64,000 bases of DNA from Lumbricus terrestris (GCA_949752735.1 OX457050.1:39781553-39845552), one strand, 5' to 3'. Shown: positions 23,251-34,564, counted from the stretch's first letter. Notes: generated by a model from the sequence alone, not told the origin. Program-made: numbers and translations.

Positions 23251-24160
23251 ATAATTTTTTAATTATTCTTCGTGAGGTGTTATAGCATTTCAAATGTGCA
23301 TTGAGTGAAATAGTTTACCCTGAGCCTCTTGACGTCTGGAAGCAAGAAGTAAGCGAATGGATCCTAGAAGTTTTGGGTGATCCGTAACATTACTATTCTT
23401 AATCCAACATCCATTGGAAAAATGACAGCAAGAAATCATGTTAATTCGCAACTGAAAAAATTATTCCCCTCTATCTATGTTATAGCATGTGAACTGCACA
23501 ATGAACACTCCTATGCTCTTTCAAATCGTTCATCATTCATCTCTTTCAATCACTGGTAGCTATTAAGATATTCATTGAATGAAAATGCTAATATTCTGAA
23601 CTACAAACTGAACAGTTATCGTCTAAGCATTTGAATGAATCACTTCTCTTACTGGTACATGTAGCCATTCATACTTTCAATCATTGTCAAGCCATACTGC
23701 ATTGGACACATGCTTTGGATGATGCAACTTGTGAAGTATACGTGAGTTGCATGATGCTTCAGGTTGTGTTTTTTAGTTTCTATTAACATTGACATTGTTT
23801 GAATGTGCAACAAAGGGAAGTGGTATCAATTTTCTTTCATTTTATCATCCCTGAGACTCTTCAATGTTACGCCAATGAAGACTGCAGCAGTGGTTTCCTT
23901 GTCTGATACTGAATAGAACAGACCGGTTTCATTATTCATAAATTGCCACTTATTTATTTTCTGTCTTTTTGTAGATTCTGTTGTTTATCTGTCAGCAGAA
24001 GGTTAGAGCGACGAAGAAGTTGCTGAGTCGAAGAAATGGACATCAACGGTGCAACCTGCAGCAGAAATTAAACATGAGTTGGAAATATAGTGTGGGCCAT
24101 TAAAAAGCAATGCTCTACGTTTTTCGCCAATATTTGGTTGAAACATAAGAACTTTTGAGG
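23251..24160 (+). other. Probable intron and intergenic DNA after the recombinase-like gene
   Basis: It starts with a donor-like GTAAGT. A TTTATCTGTCAGCAG acceptor-like site at 23985-23999 precedes a coding-like stretch to 24090 (SDEEVAESKKWTSTVQPAAE) that contains one in-frame TAG, possibly a decayed acidic exon. The rest is featureless. Confidence 0.35.
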
Positions 24161-24169
24161 TTCTAAATG

Positions 24170-25432
24170 CAGTGGATGTACAAAGCGAAGTATGGCGAAC
24201 TAAATGACACAGAGGCAGCAATGCGTTGGCTGGCACGGCGTCAGTTGCTGAAAAGACACAAACCTGTCCACAATGTCATCAACAGTGCCAACTCCAAAAC
24301 TGTCAGAGGTGCATTGATGGTAAGAGATGGTCCTGTGAAAGATGTGGAATTAGGAAGAGCATTCGAGATGTTCCCTTTTTTTACCAGAAGTCATCTTGCA
24401 ATAAGGAACATTATAATCATGGTGTACTGCTGGTCAGCTGACTCGATCGCCTCTTGATCAGTCGCAGCACGAGTCAGAAATCGGTGAGCGCAAGACTATC
24501 ATCGACTGGTTCAATTTCTGCCGAGAAGAATGCGACAGTTACTTGAATAGGAATGTGTCGGAGCTGGGTGGCTTTGACGTCAGTGGCAACACTCTGACAG
24601 TAGAAATAGACGAGACAAAATACTTCCGCCGGAAGTACCATAGGGGGCGTTTCGATGAAGGGCATTGGGTTTTCGGAGGGGTCGAGAGAGAATCGGGCCG
24701 GTGTTTTATGCGCATTGTCCCGAACCGAAGTCTCTTATTCTTGAACATATTTTGCCTGGTACGCATATAATATCTGACGGATGGGCATCTTACAGGAATC
24801 TCAATCAACTATAGGCAATGACATTTATGAACATTCTGTCGTTATTCATGAACAAAACTTTGTGCAACCTGACGATGCAGAAATCCATGCACAGCATATC
24901 GAGAACGTATGGATGCACGCGAAACGTAAGATTAGGCGCCAGTTCGGTACAAGCAGGGCCTTGGTTGCGTCGTACTTGTGCGAATTCGAGTATCGAGGGG
25001 GGGTCCCATAGCTCAGTGGAGAGAGCGCTGGCCGTTAAACTGACAGTCAGCCGCGCGGACCCGGGTTCAAGCCTCACACGGGGCAAAAATTTATTTGAAT
25101 TTTCTGTTAGCTGCCATTGGCGCTTTGCTGTTGTGTTGCTTGACTCGGGTTCTGCTAAAAATAAAAGATAGCCCCTCCCACTCCTGGCTTGGCCGAATCA
25201 GGAGTGATCCAGTACTTAGGCCATTAGTTAAGTTACCGAACCTGTTGTAGCCGAACTGCGTGTCGTGCGAAGCAGGCCGTATTTCGTATAACTTGTACAT
25301 GTAATCGTTCTGCGGTTTGTCAGATTGAATGTCAATAAACGAAGATTATTATTATTATCGATGCTGTGTTCCTAAAGACAAGATGTTTGTACACTTCCTA
25401 ACTACATTAGCCGAAAACTACCCAGTGTAAAT
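24170..25432 (+). pseudogene. Merlin-superfamily (IS1016/ISXO2-like) transposase remnant
   Basis: Pieces in order are DTEAAMRWLARRQLL, a zinc-ribbon-like CPQCHQQ...CERCGIRKSI, TIIDWFNFCREEC (24498-24536), EIDETKYFRRKY with the first Asp at 24609, ISDGWASYRN with the second Asp at 24776, and HAQHIENVWMHAKRKIRRQF with the Glu at 24901. Together these are the DDE layout of Merlin transposases. Frame changes near 24230 and 24815 break the gene. A SINE splits the C-terminal region: CEFEYR precedes it and CCVPKDKMFVHFLTTLAENY with a stop follows it. The terminal inverted repeats were not located. Confidence 0.8.
24997..25355 (+). mobile_element. tRNA-derived SINE, family 1 (in Merlin)
   Basis: The head (25002-25086) has an A box TAGCTCAGTGGAGAGAGCGC and a B box GGGTTCAAGCC, as in RNA polymerase III promoters of tRNA-derived SINEs. 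The body runs to AATAAACGAAG(ATT)n. A second copy lies at 54052-54393. TATCGA occurs at 24991-24996 and again after the (ATT)n tail (about 25356-25361). Reading through one copy rejoins the transposase frame, which supports a real target duplication. Confidence 0.85.
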
Positions 25433-25759
25433 GACCTTGTGAAGTGTTGGTATGCCTAACTCTTGCGCAATCTTATTATTTGGAATATTTTGGAATTGAA
25501 TGGACATAGGCCTACAACTGCCATTACTTTTAAGCAAGTTGTTAAAACCAAAGCAATGCTTAGCTCGTATCATTGTTAAGGGACTGAAGATCGGAAATAA
25601 CAATAATTATTGTATTTAGGCCTAATAATATGGCCATATCTGTATATTAGGTTGAATCACGTCACAATGGAGAGAAATTAATTTTGACTTAGTAACTGAC
25701 ATAGTACACATTTCCCCCCTTTAGTCTTGGTGAACATTGCATCAAAATTTTATTGCAAT
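25433..25759. other. Intergenic, no recognised feature
   Basis: AT-rich DNA; nothing recognised. Confidence 0.4.
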
Positions 25760-26310
25760 ACTAGCTGGGGTACCCGGCGTTGCCCGGGAAATTTAGGATT
25801 CGACCCCCCAAATTTCCCTTCACCCCACAACACGCCACCACTAATTCCGACCTCCACCGGTATGCCACCAGTGAAATTTTGTTTTTCGGGGAAAATTAGC
25901 AGCCCAAATTTCCCCCACTCTCTTCCCTACCTCCCACAACACGCCACCACTAACTCCGACCTCCACTGGTGCGCCACCCGTGAAATTTTTGTTTTCGGGA
26001 AATTTTTCTCACCACCCAAAAAAAAACACCGCTCCGACCCTGCTACCCCACCCCACAACACGCCACCGCTATCTCCGATATCCACCGGTACGCCACCCGT
26101 GAAATTTGGTTTTTCGGGGGAAAAACTCCCCCCCAAAAAAAAATTTTTCACTCGCCCCTCCCCACCTCCCCTTCCATAACACGCCACCACTTACTCCGAC
26201 CTCCACCGGTGCGCCACCCGTGAAATTTTGGTTTTCGGGGAAAAATTTCACCCCCCTCTCCAAATTTCACCCCCTTCCTCACCCCCAACAACACGCACAT
26301 TGTGATATCA
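25760..26310 (+). repeat. ~115-bp C-rich tandem repeat, four to five copies
   Basis: AACACGCCACCACTAACTCC followed by GACCTCCACCGGTGCGCCAC and GTGAAATTTTGGTTTTCGGG recurs starting near 25829, 25938, 26057 and 26178. The block opens with GGGTACCCGGCGTTGCCCGG, a small palindrome. Long proline- and glycine-rich frames on both strands are artefacts of this composition. Confidence 0.75.
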
Positions 26311-26821
26311 ACTAAAAATGAATAATTCGAATTTTTAAAAGATTTTCTGTGCATCAAGAACTATTGAAAAAGCATACAGTAGCCTGCAACAGAACAGGGA
26401 ATTTATGATTATCGCAGAATGCACGCACTTCTTTTTATTCATGATATAAGCCTGGGAGATTTCAAGGCTTGCCTTCATTTGTTTCCTTTCTCATTTTGCT
26501 TACTTCAAAGACTTCGATCAGTCAGCCTATATCAAAAATCAATTTCGTTGCATTACGAGTAAGAACAAGCGATTGGGAGGAAAGTGTTGCGTATATATAG
26601 AACAATATTTCACGACCATTCAGTGCATCGCTAAACAAGTATTGCTTTAAATGATTTAGCTATCCCAATAGATAGAAAAGCTCCTTCCAGCAAATGTTTC
26701 TCTAGAGATGCTTCTAAAATCGGTTTCTCAGTTCAATATTTTCAGTTAATTTATGCACAACTAAATAAGATGAGAATAATGATCTATGATGACTCGCAAT
26801 GAAATAATTGTCGCAATGTTG
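26311..26821. other. Intergenic, no recognised feature
   Basis: AT-rich DNA; no gene or repeat recognised. Confidence 0.4.
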
Positions 26822-27340
26822 CTATCCAGCATGAATTCTAACAGAGTGTTTCCGCAGAAATGAAGATCGAGAAAATGTTTTGTTACAGACTTCACACAGA
26901 AACGGTTTCTCGCCAGTATGAATTCTTTCGTGGATTTTTAGACATGAAATCTGTGAAAATGTTTTCCGACAGACTTGGCACAAGTGCGGTTTATCTCCAG
27001 TATGTGTTCTCTCATGCATCTTTAGTTGACTGTTGCTTCGATACTTTGCATCACATAACTGGCATTGGTATGGTTTCTCTCCAGTATGAATCCTGGCATG
27101 AATTCGTAGATACGAAGATTCAACGAACCATCTACAACATTCTTGACACTTGTAAGTCTTTTCTCCAGTATGGCTTCTGATGTGAGTTCTTAGAGTAGAA
27201 GTACTTGAAAACGCTATCGGGCAAAACTGGCACGGATAAGGTTTCTCACCAGTATGAACTCTAAGACGACATTTTAGATGACATGATCGAGAAAATCTTT
27301 TTCTGCATAGCATGGCATTGACAATGCAATGATATGGGTT
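26822..27340 (-). pseudogene. C2H2 zinc-finger gene D, short remnant
   Basis: On the minus strand one partial and five complete fingers are open (PCQFCPIAF, KCQECCRWF, QCQLCDAKY, LCQVCRKTF, LCEVCNKTF). The array stops at an in-frame TAG directly after HAG, where a Glu codon of the TGEKP linker is expected, and further degenerate finger sequence continues beyond it. The first finger lacks a complete CxxC. Finger sequences are closer to F than to A/C/H. No FGCGIC tail is present. Confidence 0.75.
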
Positions 27341-27757
27341 CTCTCGAAAGATAGAGCATAGTTTAATTGCAACTCTTAATAGGATAATTAATATTCTCAA
27401 CAAGATTTGTCAGAACGACTGACTTTGCAGTGTCTTGAATGTCAGTAGAAAAAGTTCATTCTGATAATCTTCAGCAATTTGAGTCTAACAACAATAATGT
27501 AAGTTATGTAAGGTGCCTGAAAGGAAGCACTTCTGACTTCTCGGCATGACAATGCCTGCTGTCCACATATTCTGAACAAAGTGGTACAGTGTAACTATTT
27601 CAGTTTGTTGTCTCTCATGACTTCCATAATAACGCCGTCACTCTTTGTACTCTGGAAGAGGGCGACAATAATCATCTCTGTAATGGGAGTCGATCGTTAA
27701 ATAGCATCAAGAACTTCTATAACATCTTTACATAATCTCAAGTCACGATTGTTTTGA
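27341..27757. other. Spacer between D and E
   Basis: No gene or repeat is recognised between these two minus-strand remnants. Confidence 0.4.
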
Positions 27758-29090
27758 TCACAGATATTTGTAATCATAATACAACACATGCAGGTGAGCA
27801 GCTAAGTCGTCAGGTGGAGAAAGTCGATGACTAGAGCAATGCTCCAGATAATCTTTTTTTGTTTCGAGCAATTTGTCACATATACCACATCCAAAAGAGT
27901 TCAACAAAAACGCTTTTCTACCCACAATCAATCTGAAGTCACTAATATGCACACATTCACCATCACCAATTGTTGCTAAATGATGAGGATATCCGCTAGA
28001 ATCTGGATATATGCTGTTTGAGAAACATTCATTTGGTTTGTTAATAGCATATTTAGCACTACTTGTGTTGACATTATCAGATCTGTTAGCAATTACTTCA
28101 CTTGACTTTTGAAGATCATGTGTCTGTCTTCCTTCCTTGATTTTAAACTGCTTTGCCGAAGAATTGCTCTTTGTATAAGGTTTCTTATGCACATCTTGCT
28201 TCACAGTAGCATGAGTTTTTCTGTGATTCTTTAGATTTACTTTGTGTGCAAATCCTTTATTACAAACCTCACATATGTATGGTTTATCTCCTGTGTGAGT
28301 CCTCATGTGTGTTTTCAGACAACTCGAACGAGCAAATGATTTCTGACAGACCTGGCACATGTATGGTTTTTCTTCAGTATGGATTCTCAGATGCACCTTC
28401 AATGTATATACTATGGAAAACGATTTCTGACATATCTGGCAACTATGTGATTTTTCGCCAGTGTGGATTCTCAAATGCGTTTTTAGATCACTACCTCTAG
28501 AAAATGATTTCTGACATAACTGACATTTATGTGGTTTCTCCCCAGTATGAATTCTCATATGCTTGTTAAGATCACTTCCGGTAGCAAATGATTTCTCACA
28601 TAACTGACATTTGTATGGTTTCTCTCCAGTATGAGTCTTCCTGTGTGTTTTCAGATGATCACCCGTGGTAAAGGATTTCTGACAAAACTGACATTTATGT
28701 GGTTTCTCCCCAGTATGAATTTTTATATGCATTTTTAAATTACTACCTGTGCTAAACGATTTCAGACATAACTGACATTTGTATGGTTTCTATCCAGTAT
28801 GAGTCCTCATGTGTGTTTTCAAGTGATCACCTGTAGTAAAAGATTTCTGACAAAACTTACATTTATGTGGTTTCTCCCCAGTATGGATTCTCATGTGCTT
28901 TTTCAGACCAGAAGATTGAGCAAATGATTTCTGACACAACTGACATGTATGTGATTTCTCCCCAGTATGAATTCTCATATGCATTTTTAAATAACTACCT
29001 GTGGTAAAGGATTTCACACATAACTGACATTTGTATGAGTTTGGGTTCTCATGGTATCGTTGATGATTACCTTCTATAGTAAACGATATT
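27758..29090 (-). pseudogene. C2H2 zinc-finger gene E, nonsense mutation and 5' lesion
   Basis: Read on the minus strand, fingers run from about 29040. An in-frame TAG at 28790-28792 replaces the Glu codon of a TGEKPY linker. The next 324 codons are open and contain seven more fingers, a tail and [20 protein letters not shown], closing at 27758. At the 5' end the usual start context ATGAGAACCCA is out of frame with the fingers because of a small deletion. The tail is very similar to gene C, so C and E are inverted paralogs about 7 kb apart. Changing one base would reopen the central lesion, but the 5' lesion makes a functional gene unlikely. Confidence 0.85.
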
Positions 29091-29352
29091 TGACATTGCT
29101 GGTTATTGGTGTTTTTTCAACATTGTTTCCAGTAAATTATGTGCTGTCAACTAAAGCATTTCAGTAAAGGATTTGCCATATAGCTGGGCTTCACATGGAT
29201 TCACTGTAGGAATGTTTCTTCATATGAGTTGCTGGAATTTCACCTTGGTCCTATATGATGTCCAACACAAGTTTTTAGTGTTTTTTTTACACCAAGAGTG
29301 ATATTTATGATTTTGTAAATCACCAGAATATGCAGATGACTCTTTGCCTAAT

Positions 29353-29356
<4 letters not shown>
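29091..29356. other. Decayed 5' flank of E
   Basis: Scattered finger-like scraps (TATTTGACATTGC) are present, but no frame or other element. Confidence 0.4.

Positions 29357-29431
<75 letters not shown>
29357..29431. repeat. (AT)n microsatellite
   Basis: About 37 uninterrupted AT dinucleotides. Confidence 0.98.
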
Positions 29432-29433
<2 letters not shown>

Positions 29434-29449
29434 TTTAAGGCTTTTCTTT

Positions 29450-31477
29450 GACATGCAGTTGCTTACATTTGAAAGCAATATTCATGTGCAGAAATTTTCT
29501 CTTTGGCTGATCAAACTTTTGACGTCTTTGGTGGGTCAAAAATAATTCTGTTGGAATTTTCGTTAGGTAGCCATTTGGCTTAGTAGAAAAGAAACTGAAA
29601 CCGGTTTCGTTAAAGTTTAGGTTTCGGTCATTGTATACGGAAGACCGATGGGGGTTTTTAAGCCAAAGTATAGAGTGTTGCCGGTGGAATAAAGCCTGCC
29701 AGACGGTGCGTTGCTTATAACGTGGAGTAGTTGCCGACTACTCCATACGTACTGTGTTCGTGAATTCGTTCATAGTTAAATCGGTTGTGTTCGACTGTCT
29801 CTACAGGATTGGCATTGGCCATTCGAACATAATTGGGCGATCCTGATATACGCAGTTGTGAGGGCTCAGGTAGATGATCTGTCGGGGTTCGTCACTCTGT
29901 CATCGATCTCTCGGGGTTCAATCTTCTGTTTCAGGGGTACGGGTTACTAGGCCGGAGACGCCGCAGCTCCGTTGGTCTGCGGAAGTGTTACAGTTGTATA
30001 GGGTGAAATCCCCTGGTGAAGTATCCGGTTACCGTTTGGCTACACGTGTTAGTGATTCTGCAGGGCTTGGGTTGGGCTCCTACCTGCAAGGGAAGCTACG
30101 TGTTGCATTCACGATCCTGCCGTCTTGGCGATCGTTGAGAGTCTTTTGAGCGTAACGTGAAGATTACGGGTCTTCTGTAGTGGAGAGTGGTGACTCCACG
30201 GGTGCGCATGAAGCCGACGTGTCGGTGATATACGTTCGAATTAGTAAAGCAGGGGCACCAAGTTTTTCGGGTTATATATATATTGGTACAGTAGAGAGTT
30301 ATCGCTCCCCTCGGGTAGAGGATCGTTTGTGGGCTTAGCAAACTAGGAGCAAGGGAAGCAGAGTAAATTTTGAGAGTAAAGACCAAGTGTTATCAAGGGT
30401 TTTTACCTGAGGTCCGTAACTGCTGAGTTAGGGCGAACGGCGCCAGTAGAATATAGCGACAATAAATAAGTCTCTTCGGAGACGGGGCTACCCGATACCT
30501 GTTCCCCCAAGACCGCCAGGTCTTTTATTTTTTTCCTCCGTTTCCCGTGAACAGACCAGCATCCACCACGACGCTCTTCCGAGCGCCCGAGAAAGCTAAG
30601 TCTAGGTGAGGCGCCGGTTGTTGCCGTTGGACGTGGGACGAGTGAGGCGAGCACTCGGGAAGCGCACCGCGTACTTGGTACACGGCCGCGGTGCGTGTTC
30701 CGTGGACAGGCTAAGTGTTAAAGTCGGGAGTTCGGCCGCTGCCGGTCTCGATTGCTGCCGGGCTTCAGCTCGACTCTGCCCGGTAGCGTGTGAGCAGCGT
30801 GAGCCGTCTCTCCGTGGAATTCACTGTTACCGAAATGAGAACACGGTCGTGGCGCATCTCGGCCTGGGGCCGTTGGATTGGTCCTGGTTTCAGGCACTTT
30901 GGTTGCCGGGAAAGGGCATGCGCTCAGTAGTCCCCGTCGGTGGCGAGGGCTCGGTGGCTGCCCGGTGCAGCATGGTACGCAAGAGTAAAGACGAACAGGG
31001 CAAGAAGACAAAGACCGAAGGCGCGACGGGTGGCGCACGGCGAGGCCGCTCTGCCGGTGGGACAACGGACCCTGTGTTGGGAGTCGGCCATCCTCCATCT
31101 CAGGACGTCGCCTACTCGGCGACCGCGAACTCGGCAGAGAGCGGGTCCGACGATACGGCGCTGCACACCCGGTCGCAGGCGTCGGTGTCAGGGCTTCTTC
31201 GACCGACAGTGAAGGCGAGAACGGCGCGCAGAGCGCAGACAGCGACTCGAGAGATCCAGGCAATCCTGGTAAGAGCGCGGGTCTCTCGGGTCTTGGGCTG
31301 TCAGAGACTCTTGATGGTGCAGGGGCCACCGAGAAAGACCGACCCGGTCATGCAGAGGCGCTTGCGGCCGACGGCAAGAGAGAAGCGGCGCAGGCGTTGT
31401 CTGCTGAGGGTCGGACGCCACATCCTTATGTATTGCATTATAAATTATTATTATTCTTTCATCACATTAGATCTAAG
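29450..31477 (+). other. GC-richer insert of unknown nature, possible 5' part of a retroelement
   Basis: Composition changes sharply: 30.58-31.43 kb is much more GC-rich than the rest. AATAAAGCC near 29690 and AATAAATAAG near 30461 resemble polyadenylation signals, and the layout recalls an LTR or leader followed by a gag start. An ATG at 30972 opens MVRKSKDEQGKKTKTEGA, a basic low-complexity protein start without a recognisable domain. Overlapping frames of 200-290 codons occur on both strands and cannot all be genes. The Gmr1-like element begins right after this region. Confidence 0.35.
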
Positions 31478-31482
31478 ACAGG

Positions 31483-32082
31483 TGTGAGCTAATTTTGTAT
31501 AGTGTATGTGGTCAGCTAAGGGGTGAGCGTACGAATAGACCAGCTCAAGGTCAGCTAATTGTTAAGCGTACGGACAGACAGACTTGCAGGTGGCAGACTG
31601 GCGGGAAAGTTGGCGCGGCTCGGCCGACCGTCGCCGGAGAGCGCGAGAGAGAGAAACAGACAGACAGACAGACAGACAGACAGACGGAGAGAGGCAGAGA
31701 GAAGGACAGAGCGGCAGGGGGAAGAGTGTACGCCCAGACAGTGAGATAAGTTGTTGAAGGAGTGCTAGTAGTGTAAGACGTATTAGAGAACAGTGGAGTG
31801 TGTGTTGAAAACTTTAGAGAGGAGTAAGATATTAAGGTTGCGTTGCTGTCACAGAATTGAATCGCTTGTCGTCGTTGATGCATTGTTGTGTTATTTGCGA
31901 ATATTAAAACGGAGAAGAAAATACAAGAAACAGATCTTGGTTGTAAGTGAACAAGTTAAGAACTTTAGAAACTTATACACTAGCCTTAGATACCGTCATA
32001 CAGGGAATAGGTTAGGGCTAGGCTGCGCTACAGAACAGTAAGAAGAGACTGGAGAAATCGTCAGTGATTGTGGAACCTGACA
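31483..32082 (+). repeat. 5' LTR of the Gmr1-like element
   Basis: Identical to 38316-38911 except for one A/C change in the GAGCGCG tract, one A/T change (GACGTATTAG against GACGTTTTAG) and one additional GACA unit. It contains a (GACA)n tract at 31656-31685. Confidence 0.97.
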
Positions 32083-32102
32083 TTTGGTGGAAGCGGTGGG
32101 AT
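32083..32102 (+). other. Putative primer-binding site
   Basis: TTTGGTGGAAGCGGTGGGAT follows the 5' LTR directly, the position of a tRNA primer-binding site. I could not assign the tRNA. Confidence 0.5.
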
Positions 32103-32275
32103 ATCGAGTTCAGGCAACGGACGGTGGGATATCGAGTTCAGGAAACGGACGGTGGAATACGAAGTCAAGCAACGGACGTCGGGATATTGTATCCAGGTTT
32201 ACGAACGGTGAATTGCGAAGTCAAGCAACGAACATTGGTATAGTCGTATCCAAGCTACGGACAGTGGATTTTGAA
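32093..32275 (+). repeat. ~30-bp tandem repeats in the leader
   Basis: About six diverging copies of GGGATATCGAGTTCAGGCAA followed by CGGACGGT. The second Gmr1-like element also has tandem arrays in its leader. Confidence 0.7.
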
Positions 32276-32533
32276 GCCTTACGAGACGCCGACCACACGG
32301 GAGAAGGAGAGTGAGCATCTGAACAACCGGAGAAGCAGTCCGAGCATCCGAACAACTGGTGAGAAGATACAACGGGCATACGAACGACACTACGACAACA
32401 CAACGCCAGAGAGAGGTATACAAAACTCGCTCCTTGAATAAACAAGTAATTGAAATTACAGTCAACCAATTGCAGAAAGCATAGCCACTCCCTCGATTTT
32501 CTTCACGCAAATCAGTTGAAGTAAGAAAGTAAG

Positions 32534-34564
32534 ATGGAGAAACTCACGGAACAAAAGCAAGCTAGTATAAAGAAGATGTCTTCTGATCGAATAATAAAAT
32601 TATTAATCGAAGCCGGTCTAGACGTGGAAGAAATCGAAGAGATGTCAAGAGAAAATTTGATGAGAGCCCTAGCAGAGGTGTGGCTAAAGGAAGCTGAAGA
32701 GAAAGGTGCAATAGGTGGTGTTGAGGAGAAACCACAGGCTATGTCTATGGAGGCGTTGATGCAATTTATGATGATGAGGGAGGAACAACGGAGACAAGAG
32801 GAGAAAGAGAAAGAAGAACAACGGAGACAAGAGGAGAAAGAGAAAGAAGAACAACGGAGACAAGAGGAGAAAGAGAAAGAAGAACAACGGAGACGAGAGG
32901 ATAAAGAGAAAGAGGAGCAGCGGAGACAAGAGGATAAAGAACGGAAACAAGAAGAGAAAGAGGAGCAACGGAGACGAGAAGATAAAGAGAAAGAGGAGCA
33001 ACGGAGACGAGAAGAGAAAGAGGAGCAACGGAGACGAGAAGATAAAGAGAAAGAGGAGCAACGGAGACGAGAAGATAAAGAGAAAGAGGAGCAACGGAGA
33101 CGAGAAGATAAAGAAAGAGTGGAAAAAGCAGAAAGGTTGAGGCAAGAAGAGATAGAGATACAGAAGCAGCAGTTCCAGCTTCAGTTAGAACAACTGAAAA
33201 GAGATCGTGACGAAGCAGAACAAAGAAGGATGGAACTTATGATAGAATACGAGAGAGCAAGGAAAAGTGATGAAGAAATACGAAAACAGCAGATTGAAGA
33301 GCAAAAGGCTCGCGAGGAAGACAAAGAAGCCATGCGTTTGGTAGAATTGGAAAGAGCCGAAGAGATTCGACAGGAAGAATTGAAAATGGAGAAAGAAAGT
33401 TTGGAAAAAGCGGAAAGAGAAAGGGAAGAACAAGTACAATTGGAACAAAAGAAACTCGCTTTGAAGGAAGCTCAGCTCCGAGACATGGCTATAGAAAAGG
33501 AGGAACGCAGAAAGCAGTTAGAATTGTTGCAGCAAAAGATAGAACAAGAAGAACTGCGTAGGGTAGAAGATCAAAATAGACTGAGGGAACGAAATGAAGA
33601 CGAAAGAAGAAGCCGTGAAGAGTCAGAACGAAACAGGATTCGAGAAAGTGAGACAATGGTGTCCAAGATTAAAAAGATAGGTGATGCAATGAAACACGTG
33701 TTACCAAAGATGCCGTATGATATGATGGAGGTGCCATTATATTTTGAGACAGTTGAGAATGCATTCAACAGTTTTACGGTGGAAAAGCAGTTTTGGGTCA
33801 AATTGCTGTTGTCACTAATGACGCCAAGAGCGAGAACGGTGTTGAACCGATTGTCTTTTGATGATCTAGACGATTACGACATAGTGAAAGAACATTTACT
33901 GAAAGAATTCAAATTGACAGCGAGAGAATATCGATCACGATTTGGAGAAGCGAAGAAAATGGCAGAAGAGACATACACTATGTTTACAGCAAGATTGAAG
34001 AATCTGTTGAACTATTATGTCAGAAGTAGACGAGTGGGCAAAGACTATGAGAAGTTATTTGATCTGTTGGTGGCGGATAAGTTGAAAGAATGTCTACCAC
34101 CGGGTCCACTACAGTTCGTACTAGCAAAAGAGGGTACTGAATGCTTCGAAGCTAGTAATGTTGCAGAACTCGCAGACATACACGTGAACAATCGAATTGG
34201 TCTAATGTTTCAAGGCAAACCGAAATATGAAGCATGGGGTAATAGTTCGAAGCAACCCAGGTGGAATAGTAATAACAAAGAAACAGGAAACCAAGCCAGA
34301 AGTAATGAAGCAAGGAATGATGGTGCTCCTGGAAGACAGTTTAGTCAAGATAGAAGAGAAGCAACGGGTGACAGACAAATATACAGTCGAATTCCAGTGA
34401 TGGGACGCCAAAGAGAAAACAATGCAGCGTACAATTACAGGCGGGAGAGCACTGAACAGAGAGGGATTGGTAAGAAACGTTGCCATAATTGTCAGTCAGA
34501 CAAACATGATACATCTGATAAAGGATTGTCGAGTACCACCAAGAATGACAAATCTGAGAAATAG
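32534..34564 (+). CDS. gag: Gag polyprotein of the Gmr1-like element
   Basis: 676 codons from ATG 32534. Residues about 85-390 are a very long charged coiled-coil region dominated by repeats such as EEQRRQEEKEK, encoded by 27- to 33-bp tandem DNA repeats. A capsid-like region follows (about residues 395-550: MPYDMMEVPLYFETVENAFN through YRSRFGEAKK), with spacing like SCAN/gypsy capsids. Near the end CHNCQSDKH is the first half of a zinc knuckle; its expected last Cys is found in the overlapping next frame (HLIKDC), so the frame breaks inside the knuckle at about 34483-34540. The protein would form retrotransposon particles and bind RNA. The charged minus-strand frame opposite the repeats is an artefact. 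Confidence 0.9.
   Translation: MEKLTEQKQASIKKMSSDRIIKLLIEAGLDVEEIEEMSRENLMRALAEVWLKEAEEKGAIGGVEEKPQAMSMEALMQFMMMREEQRRQEEKEKEEQRRQEEKEKEEQRRQEEKEKEEQRRREDKEKEEQRRQEDKERKQEEKEEQRRREDKEKEEQRRREEKEEQRRREDKEKEEQRRREDKEKEEQRRREDKERVEKAERLRQEEIEIQKQQFQLQLEQLKRDRDEAEQRRMELMIEYERARKSDEEIRKQQIEEQKAREEDKEAMRLVELERAEEIRQEELKMEKESLEKAEREREEQVQLEQKKLALKEAQLRDMAIEKEERRKQLELLQQKIEQEELRRVEDQNRLRERNEDERRSREESERNRIRESETMVSKIKKIGDAMKHVLPKMPYDMMEVPLYFETVENAFNSFTVEKQFWVKLLLSLMTPRARTVLNRLSFDDLDDYDIVKEHLLKEFKLTAREYRSRFGEAKKMAEETYTMFTARLKNLLNYYVRSRRVGKDYEKLFDLLVADKLKECLPPGPLQFVLAKEGTECFEASNVAELADIHVNNRIGLMFQGKPKYEAWGNSSKQPRWNSNNKETGNQARSNEARNDGAPGRQFSQDRREATGDRQIYSRIPVMGRQRENNAAYNYRRESTEQRGIGKKRCHNCQSDKHDTSDKGLSSTTKNDKSEK

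Noticed and set aside
25002..25086. A tRNA gene
   Set aside because: A and B boxes are present, but the body and (ATT)n tail repeat at 54.05 kb, so it is a SINE head; no clean cloverleaf is evident.
25727..26315. Overlapping Pro-rich and Gly-rich frames on both strands
   Set aside because: Composition artefact of the C-rich tandem repeat.
30718..31487. Overlapping plus- and minus-strand frames of about 200-290 codons as host genes
   Set aside because: High GC lowers stop frequency on both strands; no domain or paralog supports either.
31551..31883. Frames within the LTRs
   Set aside because: They sit in the LTR and cross the GACA microsatellite; duplicated in the 3' LTR.
32684..33145. 153-codon minus-strand Phe/Leu-rich frame
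   Set aside because: Shadow of the EEQRRQEEKEK repeat region of gag.
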